Shown: positions 41,225 through 50,866, counted from the stretch's first letter. The stretch is 64,000 nucleotides of DNA from JAICKN01 sp036489565 (GCA_036489565.1 DASXFN010000086.1:1-64000), one strand, 5' to 3'. Made by a program: numbers and translations. Notes: generated from the letters alone by a model not told the origin.

Positions 41225-41734
41225 ATGGAAAAACTCGTTTATCTGTCGTTGGGTTCCAATTTGGGAAATCCCGAAAAGCAATTGCGGGATGGCATCGAAG
41301 CATTGGCATCCCACGGCCAGGTCACAAAGGTTTCGTCTTTTTACCAAACCGAGCCCGTGGAACAAGTCGCGCAACCGTGGTTCACCAACTGCGCGGTGGA
41401 GATGAAAACCGAGAAAATGCCCCGTCAGTTGTTGGCTGCCATTCTTAAGCTCGAAGAGGCGATGGGCCGCAGGCGCACTCAAGACAAAGGTCCAAGAATT
41501 ATTGATATTGATATTCTGCTGTTTGGAAATTCTATCGTTAACGCGCCGGGCCTTAGCATTCCGCATCCAGCCATGCATCAGCGTCGCTTTGTTCTGGAAC
41601 CGCTAGCGGAAATCGCGCCTGGGATGCGTCATCCGCAGTTGAAGCAGACCATCCGCGAATTGCGCGACGCCCTGCCCAGCGGCCAGGCAGTGAAGAAAAT
41701 CACCCATCGCGCAACCACGCCTAAGGAAGAATAA
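41225..41734 (+). CDS. folK: 2-amino-4-hydroxy-6-hydroxymethyldihydropteridine pyrophosphokinase
   Basis: 169 residues from the ATG at 41225 (MEKLVYLSLGSNLG), giving the usual HPPK length. It transfers pyrophosphate from ATP to 6-hydroxymethyl-7,8-dihydropterin in folate synthesis. Pterin- and ATP-site residues are visible in QTEPVEQVAQPWFTN, GRRRTQDKGPRIIDIDILLF and IPHPAMHQRRFVLEPLAEIAP. It converges with the zinc-ribbon gene and the two stops overlap by 14 bases. Confidence 0.94.
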   Translation: MEKLVYLSLGSNLGNPEKQLRDGIEALASHGQVTKVSSFYQTEPVEQVAQPWFTNCAVEMKTEKMPRQLLAAILKLEEAMGRRRTQDKGPRIIDIDILLFGNSIVNAPGLSIPHPAMHQRRFVLEPLAEIAPGMRHPQLKQTIRELRDALPSGQAVKKITHRATTPKEE

Positions 41735-42377
41735 TGCTTCCGCCGGATTTCTCCGGGCCCACCACGGCGGTTTCGTGTTCCGGAAACTGATGCATTAGAA
41801 AATCAATAAACGCCCGCGACTTTGGCCGGCCTGAGGTGCGTGCATATGCCATGCGCACCAGAAAAACCAGCGCCCGTAAAATTTCCGGATCGCGGAGCCG
41901 CACATAGCCCATGTGCTTTTGCTCAGTCTCGCGATACTCGCGCACCATTTTTTGCATTTCGGCGGAGACTGCCTGCTGGCGAAGATTGGGCACCGGAGCC
42001 TCATAATGCAGGCCGGAGTGCACCAGCGTTTCATACGACTTTGCCAATGACGAGAGCGCTCCGATCAGATCTTGATCGGTGAGGTTCCGATCTGTCCTGA
42101 CAGCCTGGGTGAGCGCGAAGCTTAAGCCAACGATTAAATGTTCATGCTCGTAGAGGAACTGCTGCCCGATTTCAACGCTTCCGAAAAGTGCTTCGGCGCT
42201 GACATCGCCCGCCCCGCGCGGCTTTTCATGCTGCCGCGACTGCTGTAGATACACGCAGGAACTGGGACAGTCGAGAGTTACTTCGCGTTGCTCACCGCAA
42301 CACTGGGGGCAAATCTGACCGTGGACTGCCGGACAAAATCGCTTTTCTTTTCGGGTCTCGCAAAGGGCGCAACTCAC
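41721..42377 (-). CDS. Zinc-ribbon protein of unknown function
   Basis: 218 residues from GTG at 42377, selected because ggagg lies 8 bases upstream; codons up to 42485 are open but not protein-like. The N-terminal 45 residues hold eight cysteines in a double zinc-ribbon-like arrangement (CALC, CPAVHGQICPQCC, CPSSCVYLQQ). The remainder is helical with a conserved-looking YRETEQKHMGYVRLRDPEI segment. No enzyme motif was recognised; nucleic-acid or protein binding is likely. Confidence 0.65.
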   Translation of the reverse strand: MSCALCETRKEKRFCPAVHGQICPQCCGEQREVTLDCPSSCVYLQQSRQHEKPRGAGDVSAEALFGSVEIGQQFLYEHEHLIVGLSFALTQAVRTDRNLTDQDLIGALSSLAKSYETLVHSGLHYEAPVPNLRQQAVSAEMQKMVREYRETEQKHMGYVRLRDPEILRALVFLVRMAYARTSGRPKSRAFIDFLMHQFPEHETAVVGPEKSGGSIILP

Positions 42378-42620
42378 TTCGACCGCCTCCAGAGCAACAT
42401 TATGACATGTGTTCGTTGATGCTCTGCTGCCGCAAAACCCGCTGAAATTCGCGGTCTTGGCGTAGTAAATGGCCCGAAAGGGCATTTTTTGCGGGCTTCA
42501 GGGGTATCAAGTTAGAAAAACCGCATGAAAACTGATCAAAACAGTGCTTTTTCCACAGGAGCGATGGTGTAAGATGCGCCAGTCGTTCCAAAAAAATCAG
42601 ACTTGCAGGAGGGAGAATTT

Positions 42621-42914
42621 ATGGCATCAGGCATGACAAAGACACAGCTCGTACGCCACCTGGCGGAAAAGCTTGAGACGAACAATAAAACAATTGCGGC
42701 TTTCCTGGAGCATCTCAGCGACACAGCGGTGAAGGAAACCAAGAAGAACGGCGTATTCGTCGTTCCCGGTCTCGGACGCCTCGTGAAGGCGCATCGCAAA
42801 GCCCGCATGGGACGCAATCCCCAGACTGGCGAACCGATTCAGATCAAAGCAAAGACCGTGGTGAAATTCCGCGTGGCAAAAGCAACCAAGGACGCCATCG
42901 CGCCCAAGAAGTAA
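42621..42914 (+). CDS. HU-family DNA-binding protein
   Basis: A 97-residue nucleoid protein. The ATG follows a strong aggaggg site. The HU/IHF pattern is clear: MTKTQLVRHLAEKLETNNKT, the helix-turn region, then the DNA-binding arm LVKAHRKARMGRNPQTGEPI with the conserved GRNPxTGE motif, and C-terminal KAKTVVKFRVAKATKDAI. A -10-like taagat lies about 45 bases upstream and an intrinsic terminator follows, so it is a single-gene unit, probably highly expressed. Confidence 0.92.
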   Translation: MASGMTKTQLVRHLAEKLETNNKTIAAFLEHLSDTAVKETKKNGVFVVPGLGRLVKAHRKARMGRNPQTGEPIQIKAKTVVKFRVAKATKDAIAPKK

Positions 42915-42937
42915 CTTAGGTTTACATTGCGATTTTG

Positions 42938-42962
42938 AAGGCCAGCTCCTGTAGCTGGCCTT
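42938..42962 (+). terminator. Terminator behind the HU gene
   Basis: A 10-bp stem aaggccagct (42938-42947) / agctggcctt (42953-42962) with loop cctgt, followed by ccgcatttt. Strong stem, short T-run. Confidence 0.7.
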
Positions 42963-43006
42963 CCGCATTTTCAGGCACGCATTTCTGGTAAACGAAATCT
43001 GCGTTG

Positions 43007-43402
43007 CTATTCTCCTTCGTCAATAATTGCTTCTGCTTCTATCTCCACCAGCATCTCCGGGGAAACCAGGGCGCTCACCGCAACCAGAGTCGCAGCTGGA
43101 CGGATGTCCCGGAAGAATTCGCCATGCGCCCGGCCAACTTTTTCCCAATGCGCAATATCAGTCACAAACATTCTGGTCCGCACCACATCTTTCAAACTCG
43201 CCCGCGCCTTTTTCAATGCGGATTCAATGTTCTTGATGGCCTGTACGGCCTGGGCATAAGGATCACCGATCCCGACAATTTTCCCATCGGCCCCGGTGGC
43301 GGTCGTGCCGGAGACATGCACGTAAGGCCCTGTCCTCACCGCCCGCGAATAGCCGACAATCGGCTCCCAGGGCGCGCTACTCGAAATGTTCTCTCGCTTC
43401 AT
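43007..43402 (-). CDS. RidA family (YjgF/YER057c/UK114) protein
   Basis: 131 residues from the ATG at 43402, with aaaggagctgga upstream. The family hydrolyses reactive enamine/imine intermediates of amino acid metabolism. Typical segments are YSRAVRTGPYVHVSGTTATG, QAVQAIKNIESALKKA and the C-terminal RPAATLVAVSALVSPEMLVE, which carries the conserved Arg and Glu of the trimer cleft. It may belong to a non-deaminase subgroup; the active Arg is present. Confidence 0.88.
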   Translation of the reverse strand: MKRENISSSAPWEPIVGYSRAVRTGPYVHVSGTTATGADGKIVGIGDPYAQAVQAIKNIESALKKARASLKDVVRTRMFVTDIAHWEKVGRAHGEFFRDIRPAATLVAVSALVSPEMLVEIEAEAIIDEGE

Positions 43403-43631
43403 TCCAGCTCCTTTCAGGTGATGGGTCAACGAATTACGCAATGGCAGCCGACAAGCGCAACTGCCAGCAAACACCCGCATGAAACCTTATGCCGGCTTCT
43501 ACTCTCTAATAGATCAGATGAACCACGGCGCGACTTACAAAAGTCACTTGCGTTGTACTTGCAGCTGCGATAAGAAATCCCAATACGGCCGATTGTTTCA
43601 TGAGTAAGCTGGCCAGTGGGCGGGGGGTCTT

Positions 43632-44183
43632 ATGATTCCGGAAGCGGAACCGCTTGAACAATTTTTTCTTGAGTTAGTGGGGCGGCGTTATGCGGAAGAG
43701 ATAGGAATTCGCGATCCGCGGATTGTCAATTACGTTGCGTCTCTGCTTGCTGAGTTCTGCGACGCAAAGCAGTTGTTCAAAACTGTCAGTGCTTCGGGAA
43801 AACCTATCCACGATGTCGGCGAAATGCTGATGGAATCGAATCCTGTGTACGGGCCCGCTCCCTCGTTCGACCGCGAACGCCAGGTCAGAAAACATATCGG
43901 AGACTACACGTTGTTTTTCGCCGGGATGTTTCCCGAGAGCATCAATCATTTTCGCCTGCGCCACAATCGCCTGGAAAATTTTGTGGACTGGATGAAGGCG
44001 GGCAAGGAAAGTTACTACATTGTTTCTAAATTCGAATATTTTGAATACGCCAAGGTTGCTCCGCTATTCGCCACACTCTCGCAGAATTTCGAACAATGCG
44101 TGTATGGCCTGAACATGGTGAAAAATGACCTTCGCGAGATGCAGCATCCGATCGCGCGTAGTACTGGCGAAATGTTGATGTAG
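43632..44183 (+). CDS. Conserved-type soluble protein of unknown function
   Basis: A 183-residue protein without signal or membrane segment. It is helical by appearance, with regions EQFFLELVGRRYAEEIGIRD, HIGDYTLFFAGMFPESINHF and KESYYIVSKFEYFEYAKVAP that are rich in aromatic residues and look like a heme- or cofactor-sized helical bundle, but no motif was recognised. It converges with rsmD, leaving 12 bases between stops. Confidence 0.65.
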   Translation: MIPEAEPLEQFFLELVGRRYAEEIGIRDPRIVNYVASLLAEFCDAKQLFKTVSASGKPIHDVGEMLMESNPVYGPAPSFDRERQVRKHIGDYTLFFAGMFPESINHFRLRHNRLENFVDWMKAGKESYYIVSKFEYFEYAKVAPLFATLSQNFEQCVYGLNMVKNDLREMQHPIARSTGEMLM

Positions 44184-44195
44184 TCGCCTGGCTGA

Positions 44196-44765
44196 CTACA
44201 ATTGTCGTTGATAGAAACTCAACGCTGCGTCTCCTTGCACCAGTCTGCGCGCGCGCCGGAACTGGCCAGGATTTTCTCCCGGGTCAAACCGCTTTTCGTG
44301 TTCTGCAATCACAACTCCATCCGGCTTCAGCACCCCTGGCTGCGCGAGAGAATTCATCACTTCTGGGTAAGCTTCGCGCATTCGATAGGGGGGATCGAAG
44401 AAGACAAAATTGGCGGCAACGTGATCGTTCGCCAGTGACCTGAGACCGCGCAGCGCATCAAGTTTCACAATTCTGAAATTCTGCTCGACCTTCAGGGAAG
44501 CCAGGTTTCGCGCGATCAGTTCAGATGCCTGAGCGGATGACTCCACAAAATAGACCATCTCCGCACCGCGGCTTAGAGCTTCAATTCCCACCGCGCCCGT
44601 CCCGGCGTATAAATCAATCCAGACAGTACCTTCCAATGCCTCGGGATTCCCCGCAGTCAGAACATTAAATAGAGTTTCGCGCAGCCGGTCGGAAGTAGGC
44701 CGAATCTCCATTCCTTTAAGGGAGAGCAACGGACGGCTGCGATATTTTCCCGCGATGACTCGCAT
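44196..44765 (-). CDS. rsmD: 16S rRNA (guanine-966 N2)-methyltransferase RsmD
   Basis: A 189-residue SAM-dependent N2-guanine methyltransferase acting on 16S rRNA. Signatures: MRVIAGKYRSRPLLSLKG at the start, RPTSDRLRETLFNVL, the SAM loop DLYAGTGAVGIEALSRGA and the catalytic FDPPYRMRE. It is the third gene of the minus-strand set hemE-hemH-rsmD, 17 bases after hemH. Confidence 0.93.
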   Translation of the reverse strand: MRVIAGKYRSRPLLSLKGMEIRPTSDRLRETLFNVLTAGNPEALEGTVWIDLYAGTGAVGIEALSRGAEMVYFVESSAQASELIARNLASLKVEQNFRIVKLDALRGLRSLANDHVAANFVFFDPPYRMREAYPEVMNSLAQPGVLKPDGVVIAEHEKRFDPGENPGQFRRARRLVQGDAALSFYQRQL

Positions 44766-44782
44766 ATAAGGTAAGACCTGGA

Positions 44783-45676
44783 CTAGGAGCAGCGCGAGCG
44801 CGCGATGTCGGCGAGCGCTTCAGTCAGCGAGCGAGAACCGTTCAAAGACGCAGTGCGCCGCAATGTCATCCCTTGATTCTCGGCGAATTTCCTGAACACC
44901 ACGTCAATATCGTAGAGCACCTCCACATGGTCGGCCAAAAATCCGACTGGTTGCAACAATACTTCCTTATGGCCTGCCTGACTTAGACGCAGGATCTGTT
45001 CTTCCACGGCAGGCCCGGCCCACGGCCCTCCTGAGGCTCCCTGGCTTTGAAAGGCGAAACTCCACTGCTCTCGGCGCAACCCCGCTGCAATCGCAACCAG
45101 GGCGGCGGTTTCTTTTGCTTGCTGGTCGTAAGGGTCGCCTTGTTCAATGGTGCGAACGGGAACGCTGTGCGCGGTGAAAATAATTGGCGCGGCGTCAAAT
45201 GGAGGAGCGGTTCGCGCCGCCCGCAATTCCTCAGCGAAGGCTTTAATCAATAAAGAGTGATCATGCCACGATTCCACGAATTCAATCGCGAACGACGGCT
45301 CATTCTTCATTACCGCTGCGCGGTAGAGTCCGACGCTGGTGCGGGAGTTTTGCGGCGCCAGGCAAATCACCACCGCTCGAGTCACTCCATCGGCGATCAT
45401 GGTGCGCACCGTATCGTCAATAAACGGCTTCCAGTTCCGCATCCCCACATACACCGGAAGCTGCAACTCGGCGGCTAGCAACTCCGCCTGTTCCCGTGTG
45501 AGATCGGTGAGTGGGGAGCGGCCAATCAAACCATAACGATGTTTGATTTCTTCCACCACCTGGGACGGTAGTCCACGGCCTCCTGTAACGCGCATCAGGA
45601 ATTCCGGCACGTCCTCCACCGATTCCGGGCTTCCATGCGCAAGCAGGAGAACTGCATCTATTTGAGTATTCGACAC
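44783..45676 (-). CDS. hemH: Ferrochelatase
   Basis: A 297-residue enzyme that inserts Fe(II) into a porphyrin in heme synthesis. The metal-site His is in IIFTAHSVPVRT and the second conserved region is LLQPVGFLADHVEVLYDID with the active Glu. The N-terminal LLAHGSPESVEDVPEFL segment is typical. Coproheme-type and protoheme-type enzymes are not separated by these motifs. It follows hemE by 12 bases. Confidence 0.92.
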   Translation of the reverse strand: MSNTQIDAVLLLAHGSPESVEDVPEFLMRVTGGRGLPSQVVEEIKHRYGLIGRSPLTDLTREQAELLAAELQLPVYVGMRNWKPFIDDTVRTMIADGVTRAVVICLAPQNSRTSVGLYRAAVMKNEPSFAIEFVESWHDHSLLIKAFAEELRAARTAPPFDAAPIIFTAHSVPVRTIEQGDPYDQQAKETAALVAIAAGLRREQWSFAFQSQGASGGPWAGPAVEEQILRLSQAGHKEVLLQPVGFLADHVEVLYDIDVVFRKFAENQGMTLRRTASLNGSRSLTEALADIARSRCS

Positions 45677-45688
45677 GTGATACCTAAA

Positions 45689-46723
45689 TTATCCAGCAGA
45701 GTATTGCTGCACAAATTCCGTCAAAGCTTTTACATTTTCCACCGGTGTTTCCGGCAGAATGCCGTGTCCGAGATTGAAAATATGTCCCGGCCGCCCATTG
45801 GCTTGCCGCAAAATTTCCGTCGCCCGGCTTTTCAGTTCACGCCATTCGGCAAATAACAGTACAGGATCCAGATTTCCCTGCACTGCGCCCTTTATTCCCA
45901 AGGCTTGCCAGCCTTCATCGAGCGGAACGCGCCAGTCCAGTCCAATCACATCGGCGCCAGTTTGCTTCATCCACTTCAATAACGTCGTCGTCTCTGTACC
46001 AAAGTAGATTACCGGCGCGCCAGATTTTCTTACGTTTTCCACCAGTTCGCGGGTCCGCGGCAGAACGTAGCGCTGATAGTCCTCAACGCCCAGGCACCCC
46101 ACCCAACTATCGAAAATCTGAATTACATCCGCGCCAGCGCGCACCTGCTCGACCGCATATTCGGAAGTCACAGACACCAATTTGCGCAGCAGCTCGTCCC
46201 AGACTTCGGGCGAGGTGTACATCATTTTTTTCGTTTGCAGATAATTGCGTGATCCCCGTCCTTCAATCATGTAGCTGGCAAGGGTAAACGGCGCGCCGCA
46301 AAATCCAATCACCGGCAGACGGTCGCCAAAATGCTTTCCCACCAGACGAATGGCCTCTGAAACATATCCCAGTTCGGCGGCGCGATCGGTTCGCAATCGG
46401 GTGACGTCTGCCTTGTTCTTTATGGGATTTTCCACCACTGGCCCTTCCCCATTGGCAAAATGAAAGGGCAGGTCCATGACCTCGAGCGGTAGCAATAGGT
46501 CGGCGAAAATAATGGCTGCATCCACCCCCAACGCCTCCGCGGCGGTAATTGTGACCTCCGCCGCAAGCCGTGGGTTCTTGCAAATCTCAATCAGCGAATG
46601 TTCTTTGCGGACGGCCCGGTATTCCGCCATGTAACGGCCCGCTTGTCGCATGAACCATACGGGAGTACGGTCCACAGGCAAGGCTTTGCAGGCTTTTACG
46701 AAGCGGGAATTGGGGGCTGGCAT
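45689..46723 (-). CDS. hemE: Uroporphyrinogen decarboxylase
   Basis: A 344-residue enzyme that decarboxylates uroporphyrinogen III to coproporphyrinogen III. The N-terminal signature PVWFMRQAGRYMAEYR, the catalytic Asp in IIFADLLLPLEVM, GFCGAPFTLASYMIEG and the C-terminal FNLGHGILPETP are all present; length is normal. It leads a heme set with hemH and rsmD; no other heme-pathway gene lies in the window. Confidence 0.95.
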   Translation of the reverse strand: MPAPNSRFVKACKALPVDRTPVWFMRQAGRYMAEYRAVRKEHSLIEICKNPRLAAEVTITAAEALGVDAAIIFADLLLPLEVMDLPFHFANGEGPVVENPIKNKADVTRLRTDRAAELGYVSEAIRLVGKHFGDRLPVIGFCGAPFTLASYMIEGRGSRNYLQTKKMMYTSPEVWDELLRKLVSVTSEYAVEQVRAGADVIQIFDSWVGCLGVEDYQRYVLPRTRELVENVRKSGAPVIYFGTETTTLLKWMKQTGADVIGLDWRVPLDEGWQALGIKGAVQGNLDPVLLFAEWRELKSRATEILRQANGRPGHIFNLGHGILPETPVENVKALTEFVQQYSAG

Positions 46724-46766
46724 GAGGAATTAATGTAGCACTTTCCCCGGAGCATTCGCTTTGCAC

Positions 46767-47405
46767 TTAGTGCGACGAAGGCGGATTTAAATAATCGTCC
46801 AGGGATACGTCGAAATACATCAGCTCTTTGTCATTGGCGTCACGAACGCCCGTCAGGTAGAAATGCCCTCCCGCCAAGGGGGCTGAAATTCCGGAAATAT
46901 CGAAAAAAAGAAATCCTGCTTGCGTCGTATGAGGTTCGACCGCCATGGCCGCAAAGCGCGAGTTGTGGATCTCATCCCGGATTTCCTGGCGAAGGCCACC
47001 CTTCACCTTTCTGGTCGGAAAAGGAAGTGGTGATGGCGCAGTCTTGGCCGAAGGACGTGAAATGCGGCGGGCCAGGTCGTCTTCCGAGGCGGGCTGCATT
47101 TTCGTCCGGTCTCCCGTCACGTATTCGGGCTTCACGTCCGCCAGGGAAATTGCCTGGTCGCTGTCATTGGTAATGACCATTAACACGGGCAGGAAACCAA
47201 TTTCGCTGTACTTTTCATTGAAAATCTTCGCCTTCTCCGGCGTGTCGTAGGGGTCGAGAGCAACCGTCACCCTTTCCGTGGAATGTTCATCATGCGCGGC
47301 ATATCCCTTCGCGGTGTGCGTCACAGGCATGGTGAAATCCTTAGCCGCGAAGGCTGATAAAGCCAAAATACCGATCACGCATACCGTGATGCTTATCTTT
47401 TTCAT
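46767..47405 (-). CDS. Secreted protein of unknown function
   Basis: 212 residues from the ATG at 47405, which gives a signal peptide (MKKISITVCVIGILALSAFA). The mature part has beta-rich segments (STERVTVALDPYDTPEKAKI, GFLPVLMVITNDSDQAISL) and a C-terminal FYLTGVRDANDKELMYFDVS. It resembles small exported acidobacterial proteins of unknown role. It is the first minus-strand gene before hemE, separated by about 40 bases, and may be independent. Confidence 0.65.
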   Translation of the reverse strand: MKKISITVCVIGILALSAFAAKDFTMPVTHTAKGYAAHDEHSTERVTVALDPYDTPEKAKIFNEKYSEIGFLPVLMVITNDSDQAISLADVKPEYVTGDRTKMQPASEDDLARRISRPSAKTAPSPLPFPTRKVKGGLRQEIRDEIHNSRFAAMAVEPHTTQAGFLFFDISGISAPLAGGHFYLTGVRDANDKELMYFDVSLDDYLNPPSSH

Positions 47406-47566
47406 AAAAGCTTTTCGTTGCTCAAGGTTTGTTCGTCCCACTTCTAATGCCCGGCTTGAATGCCAATGATTATAGGATGCAAGCCGCCCGGCAAATGGTA
47501 TTCAGAAATGCTATTTCAAGTCTAGTGCGGACGGCAGGCCACTCCGCGTAGAATGGCCCTTCCCTC

Positions 47567-48868
47567 ATGTACCTGCTCTACAGCTTGCTTTTAGCTTTTG
47601 CCCTTGTCGCCGGGATTCCGTTCTGGTTTTTCCAGGCCATTCGCCATGGAAAATATACCCGCGGGATGGGAGAAAGATTTGGCCGCGTCCCTGGCAGGCT
47701 ACTGAAAACTCCGCATCAACCAACCATTTGGATCCACGCAGTTTCCGTAGGGGAAGTACTCGCTATCAGCAAGCTTGTAACTCAGCTTCAAAAGGAATTG
47801 CCTCAATATCGCACTGTTGTTTCCACTACGACCGACACTGGACAAAAACTCGCCCGCGATAAATTTGGCGAAGCAAACGTCTTCTACTTTCCCCTGGATT
47901 TTGCTTTCTGCGTTAAGCCATACCTGAAGGCATTGAATCCCGATTTGCTGGTGATTGCCGAGACTGAGTTTTGGCCGAATTTGCTGCGCCTCTCAAGGCA
48001 GCATGGAGCATCCATTGCCGTGGTCAACGCTCGTATTTCCGACCGCTCTTTCCCCGGATATCGCCGCTGGCGCGGATTACTCACACGCATTTTGCAGAAT
48101 GTGAATTTGTTCCTTGCGCAGACAGACGAAGATAGCCGACGACTGGCCGACATTGGTGCTCCCAGCAGCCGCGTGCAAGTGAGTGGCAACTTGAAGTTTG
48201 ATGTTGCCGCTCCCGCTGCTTCGGAGATTGTTCAGCGGCTCCGCGAAAATTTCATACAGGCCAAGGCCGCACCGATTTTTGTCGCGGGCAGCACGGTGGA
48301 TAGTGAGGAAGAAGGCCTGCTATTGCATGCTTTTCGGAATGTTCTTAACAGCCATCCCGCGGCGGTCATGGTTCTCGCGCCCCGCCATCCCGAACGCTTT
48401 CCGGAAGTTGCTGATCAATTGCGCGACTTCGGCCTTCCCTTATGGCGCCGTACGTTGTGGCAGCAAGAACAGATACGCGGAGGAATTTTCCTGCTCGACA
48501 GTATTGGAGAACTGGGGTCGGTATATTCTTTAGCCGATGTGGCTTTCGTGGGAGGCAGCCTGGTCCCTCGCGGAGGCCATAACATTATTGAGCCAGCGCA
48601 ATACGGCGTTCCGATTATCGTGGGCAACCACACCGACAATTTTCGCGACATCATCGGACTGTTTCACAGCCGGGATGCGGTAAGAATTGTCGGCCCCGCC
48701 GAACTGCCTCTCGTTTTGCTGGAACTATTGTCCAATCCGGCGGAACGCGCCGAACTTGGCCGCCGTGCGCAAGAAACTTTGCAATCGCAAATGGGAGCTA
48801 CGCAAAGAACCGTCGCATCCTTAAAGAATTTGCTTTTCTCTACATCCCCTTCGGCGGGCGCTGTATGA
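47567..48868 (+). CDS. waaA: 3-deoxy-D-manno-octulosonic acid (Kdo) transferase
   Basis: A 433-residue inner-membrane GT30 enzyme that adds Kdo from CMP-Kdo to lipid A precursor. An N-terminal membrane segment (YSLLLAFALVAGIPFWFFQA) anchors it. Conserved stretches are IWIHAVSVGEVLA, TTTTDTGQKLA-like STTTDTGQKLARDKF, AETEFWPNLL and FVGGSLVPRGGHNIIEPA. It is the first gene of a six-gene operon; the next gene overlaps it by 4 bases (ATGA). Confidence 0.95.
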   Translation: MYLLYSLLLAFALVAGIPFWFFQAIRHGKYTRGMGERFGRVPGRLLKTPHQPTIWIHAVSVGEVLAISKLVTQLQKELPQYRTVVSTTTDTGQKLARDKFGEANVFYFPLDFAFCVKPYLKALNPDLLVIAETEFWPNLLRLSRQHGASIAVVNARISDRSFPGYRRWRGLLTRILQNVNLFLAQTDEDSRRLADIGAPSSRVQVSGNLKFDVAAPAASEIVQRLRENFIQAKAAPIFVAGSTVDSEEEGLLLHAFRNVLNSHPAAVMVLAPRHPERFPEVADQLRDFGLPLWRRTLWQQEQIRGGIFLLDSIGELGSVYSLADVAFVGGSLVPRGGHNIIEPAQYGVPIIVGNHTDNFRDIIGLFHSRDAVRIVGPAELPLVLLELLSNPAERAELGRRAQETLQSQMGATQRTVASLKNLLFSTSPSAGAV

Positions 48869-49833
48869 GTGTTCTCGGCTCGATCTACGGAAGCGCGGCC
48901 TATGCGCGCAACGCTTTGTACGATCATGGCCTGATCCATCCGCGCAACCTTGAAGGTCCAGTCATTAGCGTGGGCAATCTGAGCGTGGGCGGCTCCGGAA
49001 AGACTCCATTCACCATCCTTCTGGGCAAACTCCTCAAATCCCGAGGCATAAAATTTGACGTTCTTTCCCGAGGCTATGGCCGCGATACCCGAGGCGTATT
49101 GCTGGTGGATCCTTCCGGTTCTCCCCGCGAATTTGGCGATGAACCGATTCTGATTGCCCGCACCTTGCAAGCGCCGGTGATCGTGGGCAAAAGCCGCCAT
49201 GAAGCCGGCTTATTTGCAGAGAGGAAATTTGGCCCCCAACTGCATATTCTGGATGATGGCTTTCAGCACCGCTCTCTGGCCCGCGATTTTGACATCGTGT
49301 TGGTTTCATCCCGCGATATGGACGACGGATTTCTACCTGTTGGACGGCTTCGCGAACCGCCGTCATCTTTGCGGCGCGCGGACGCCGTGGTAACCGCGGA
49401 CCACCTTAGTCAAACATTCCTTCTTCATCTCAACAAGCCGGTGTGGACGATCCGGCGAGGCATTGCTGTGGAGGCACCGCCGACACGCCCCATCGTCTTT
49501 TGCGGAATCGCGCGTCCGGCCATCTTCCTTTCCCAACTTCGGGCTGTGGGTATTGAACCTGCCGGTGAAATGCTCTTTCGCGATCACTACCGTTATGGCC
49601 CGCGCGATGTTCAATCCTTACAGAAACTGCGCGACCAACGGCAGGCAAATGGCTTTATCACCACTGAAAAAGACGCAATCAACGTAGGCGAACAGTTGAG
49701 CAGCCTAGGGCCGGTCACTGTCGCCCAAGTCACCATGGAACTCGAGGAGTCTGCTAACGCCGTGGATACCATGCTGCGGATGATTTCCTCACGAAGTACC
49801 CGCCATGAGAAAATCCTTTCATCTCATGAATAA
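48865..49833 (+). CDS. lpxK: Tetraacyldisaccharide 4'-kinase
   Basis: This 322-residue kinase phosphorylates the 4' position of the lipid A precursor at the inner membrane. It has the N-terminal amphipathic anchor (GSIYGSAAYARNALYDH), the P-loop VGNLSVGGSGKTPF, and LDDGFQHRSLARDFDIVLV. Its start overlaps waaA by 4 bases, and its 3' end overlaps the next frame by up to 29 bases. Confidence 0.94.
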   Translation: MSVLGSIYGSAAYARNALYDHGLIHPRNLEGPVISVGNLSVGGSGKTPFTILLGKLLKSRGIKFDVLSRGYGRDTRGVLLVDPSGSPREFGDEPILIARTLQAPVIVGKSRHEAGLFAERKFGPQLHILDDGFQHRSLARDFDIVLVSSRDMDDGFLPVGRLREPPSSLRRADAVVTADHLSQTFLLHLNKPVWTIRRGIAVEAPPTRPIVFCGIARPAIFLSQLRAVGIEPAGEMLFRDHYRYGPRDVQSLQKLRDQRQANGFITTEKDAINVGEQLSSLGPVTVAQVTMELEESANAVDTMLRMISSRSTRHEKILSSHE

Positions 49834-50866
49834 ACATCATCCTCCTAAAGAAGCCGATCGTCTCAAGAAGATCGTGGAGTCTTTTCCCAACGTTACCGTC
49901 ACCGTGCTGGGTGATCTGGTCGCCGATGAATTCATCTTCGGAGAAATTTCGCGCGTCTCCCGTGAAGCTCCCGTGCTGATCTTGAAGCATAAAGAACGGA
50001 CAATCGTCCCGGGCGGCGGTGCGAACGCCATCAACAACCTCGCTGATCTCGGCGTTAACGTGTTGCCGGTTGGCATTGTGGGAGATGACGAAGCCGGAAG
50101 AGCGCTTCTGAAATACTTCCGCCACAAAAAGATTCCCCTCAGCGGAATCCTTAAAGACAAAAGCTTTCCTACCGTCACCAAGACGCGAGTGCTGGCTGGG
50201 TTGCCCCACACATGGCGGCAGCAAGTCGTCCGCCTGGATAAAGAACCGGAAGCCGAACCCAACCACCACTTGAGGCGCGAGTTGGTGCTGGCCACGCGGC
50301 AATATACACGGGCTTCGGATGCACTGCTTCTTTCCGATTACGGCTACGGCGCGGCAGCGCCTGCGATTTGGAATACGATTCGCGAACGCGGACGCTATGA
50401 TCGCCTTCCGGTCGTGCTTGATTCGCGTTACCGCATGCTGCAATATTCCGGCATTACCGCGGCCACTCCGAATGAGCCGGAAGTAGAACACGCGCTCGGC
50501 GCTCGCATTGGAACAGATTGGCGACGACTTTGCGCCGCTGGCGAAAAAGTGATGACCAGGATGAAGCTCCAGTCCCTGATCATTACTCGCGGGCGCGAAG
50601 GCATGACCGCCTTTTCGCAGGAACACAAACCCGCTGACATTCCAATTTCCGGTTCCGATCAGGTCGCGGACGTTACCGGCGCGGGCGATACAGTGATCGC
50701 CACCTTCACCGCAGCGCTGGCCGCTGGCGCGGACGCCCAGGAAGCAGCGCACCTGGCCAACTACGCTGGCGGATTGGTTGTAATGAAGCGTGGAACGGCT
50801 ACGGTGTCGCAGCAGGAATTGCTGCATGCGGTCTCGCAATCCACACCAGCGATACGAGAACATTGA
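49805..50866 (+). CDS. rfaE1: D-glycero-beta-D-manno-heptose-7-phosphate kinase
   Basis: A 353-residue PfkB-type sugar kinase, the N-terminal half of E. coli HldE as a separate protein. It adds phosphate to C1 of heptose-7-phosphate. The PfkB signature VADVTGAGDTVIATFTAAL with the catalytic Asp and the N-terminal VLGDLVADEFIFGEISRVSR are present. The ATG at 49805 overlaps lpxK by 29 bases; ATG at 49826 is an alternative with an 8-base overlap. The adenylyltransferase follows at once. Confidence 0.93.
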   Translation: MRKSFHLMNKHHPPKEADRLKKIVESFPNVTVTVLGDLVADEFIFGEISRVSREAPVLILKHKERTIVPGGGANAINNLADLGVNVLPVGIVGDDEAGRALLKYFRHKKIPLSGILKDKSFPTVTKTRVLAGLPHTWRQQVVRLDKEPEAEPNHHLRRELVLATRQYTRASDALLLSDYGYGAAAPAIWNTIRERGRYDRLPVVLDSRYRMLQYSGITAATPNEPEVEHALGARIGTDWRRLCAAGEKVMTRMKLQSLIITRGREGMTAFSQEHKPADIPISGSDQVADVTGAGDTVIATFTAALAAGADAQEAAHLANYAGGLVVMKRGTATVSQQELLHAVSQSTPAIREH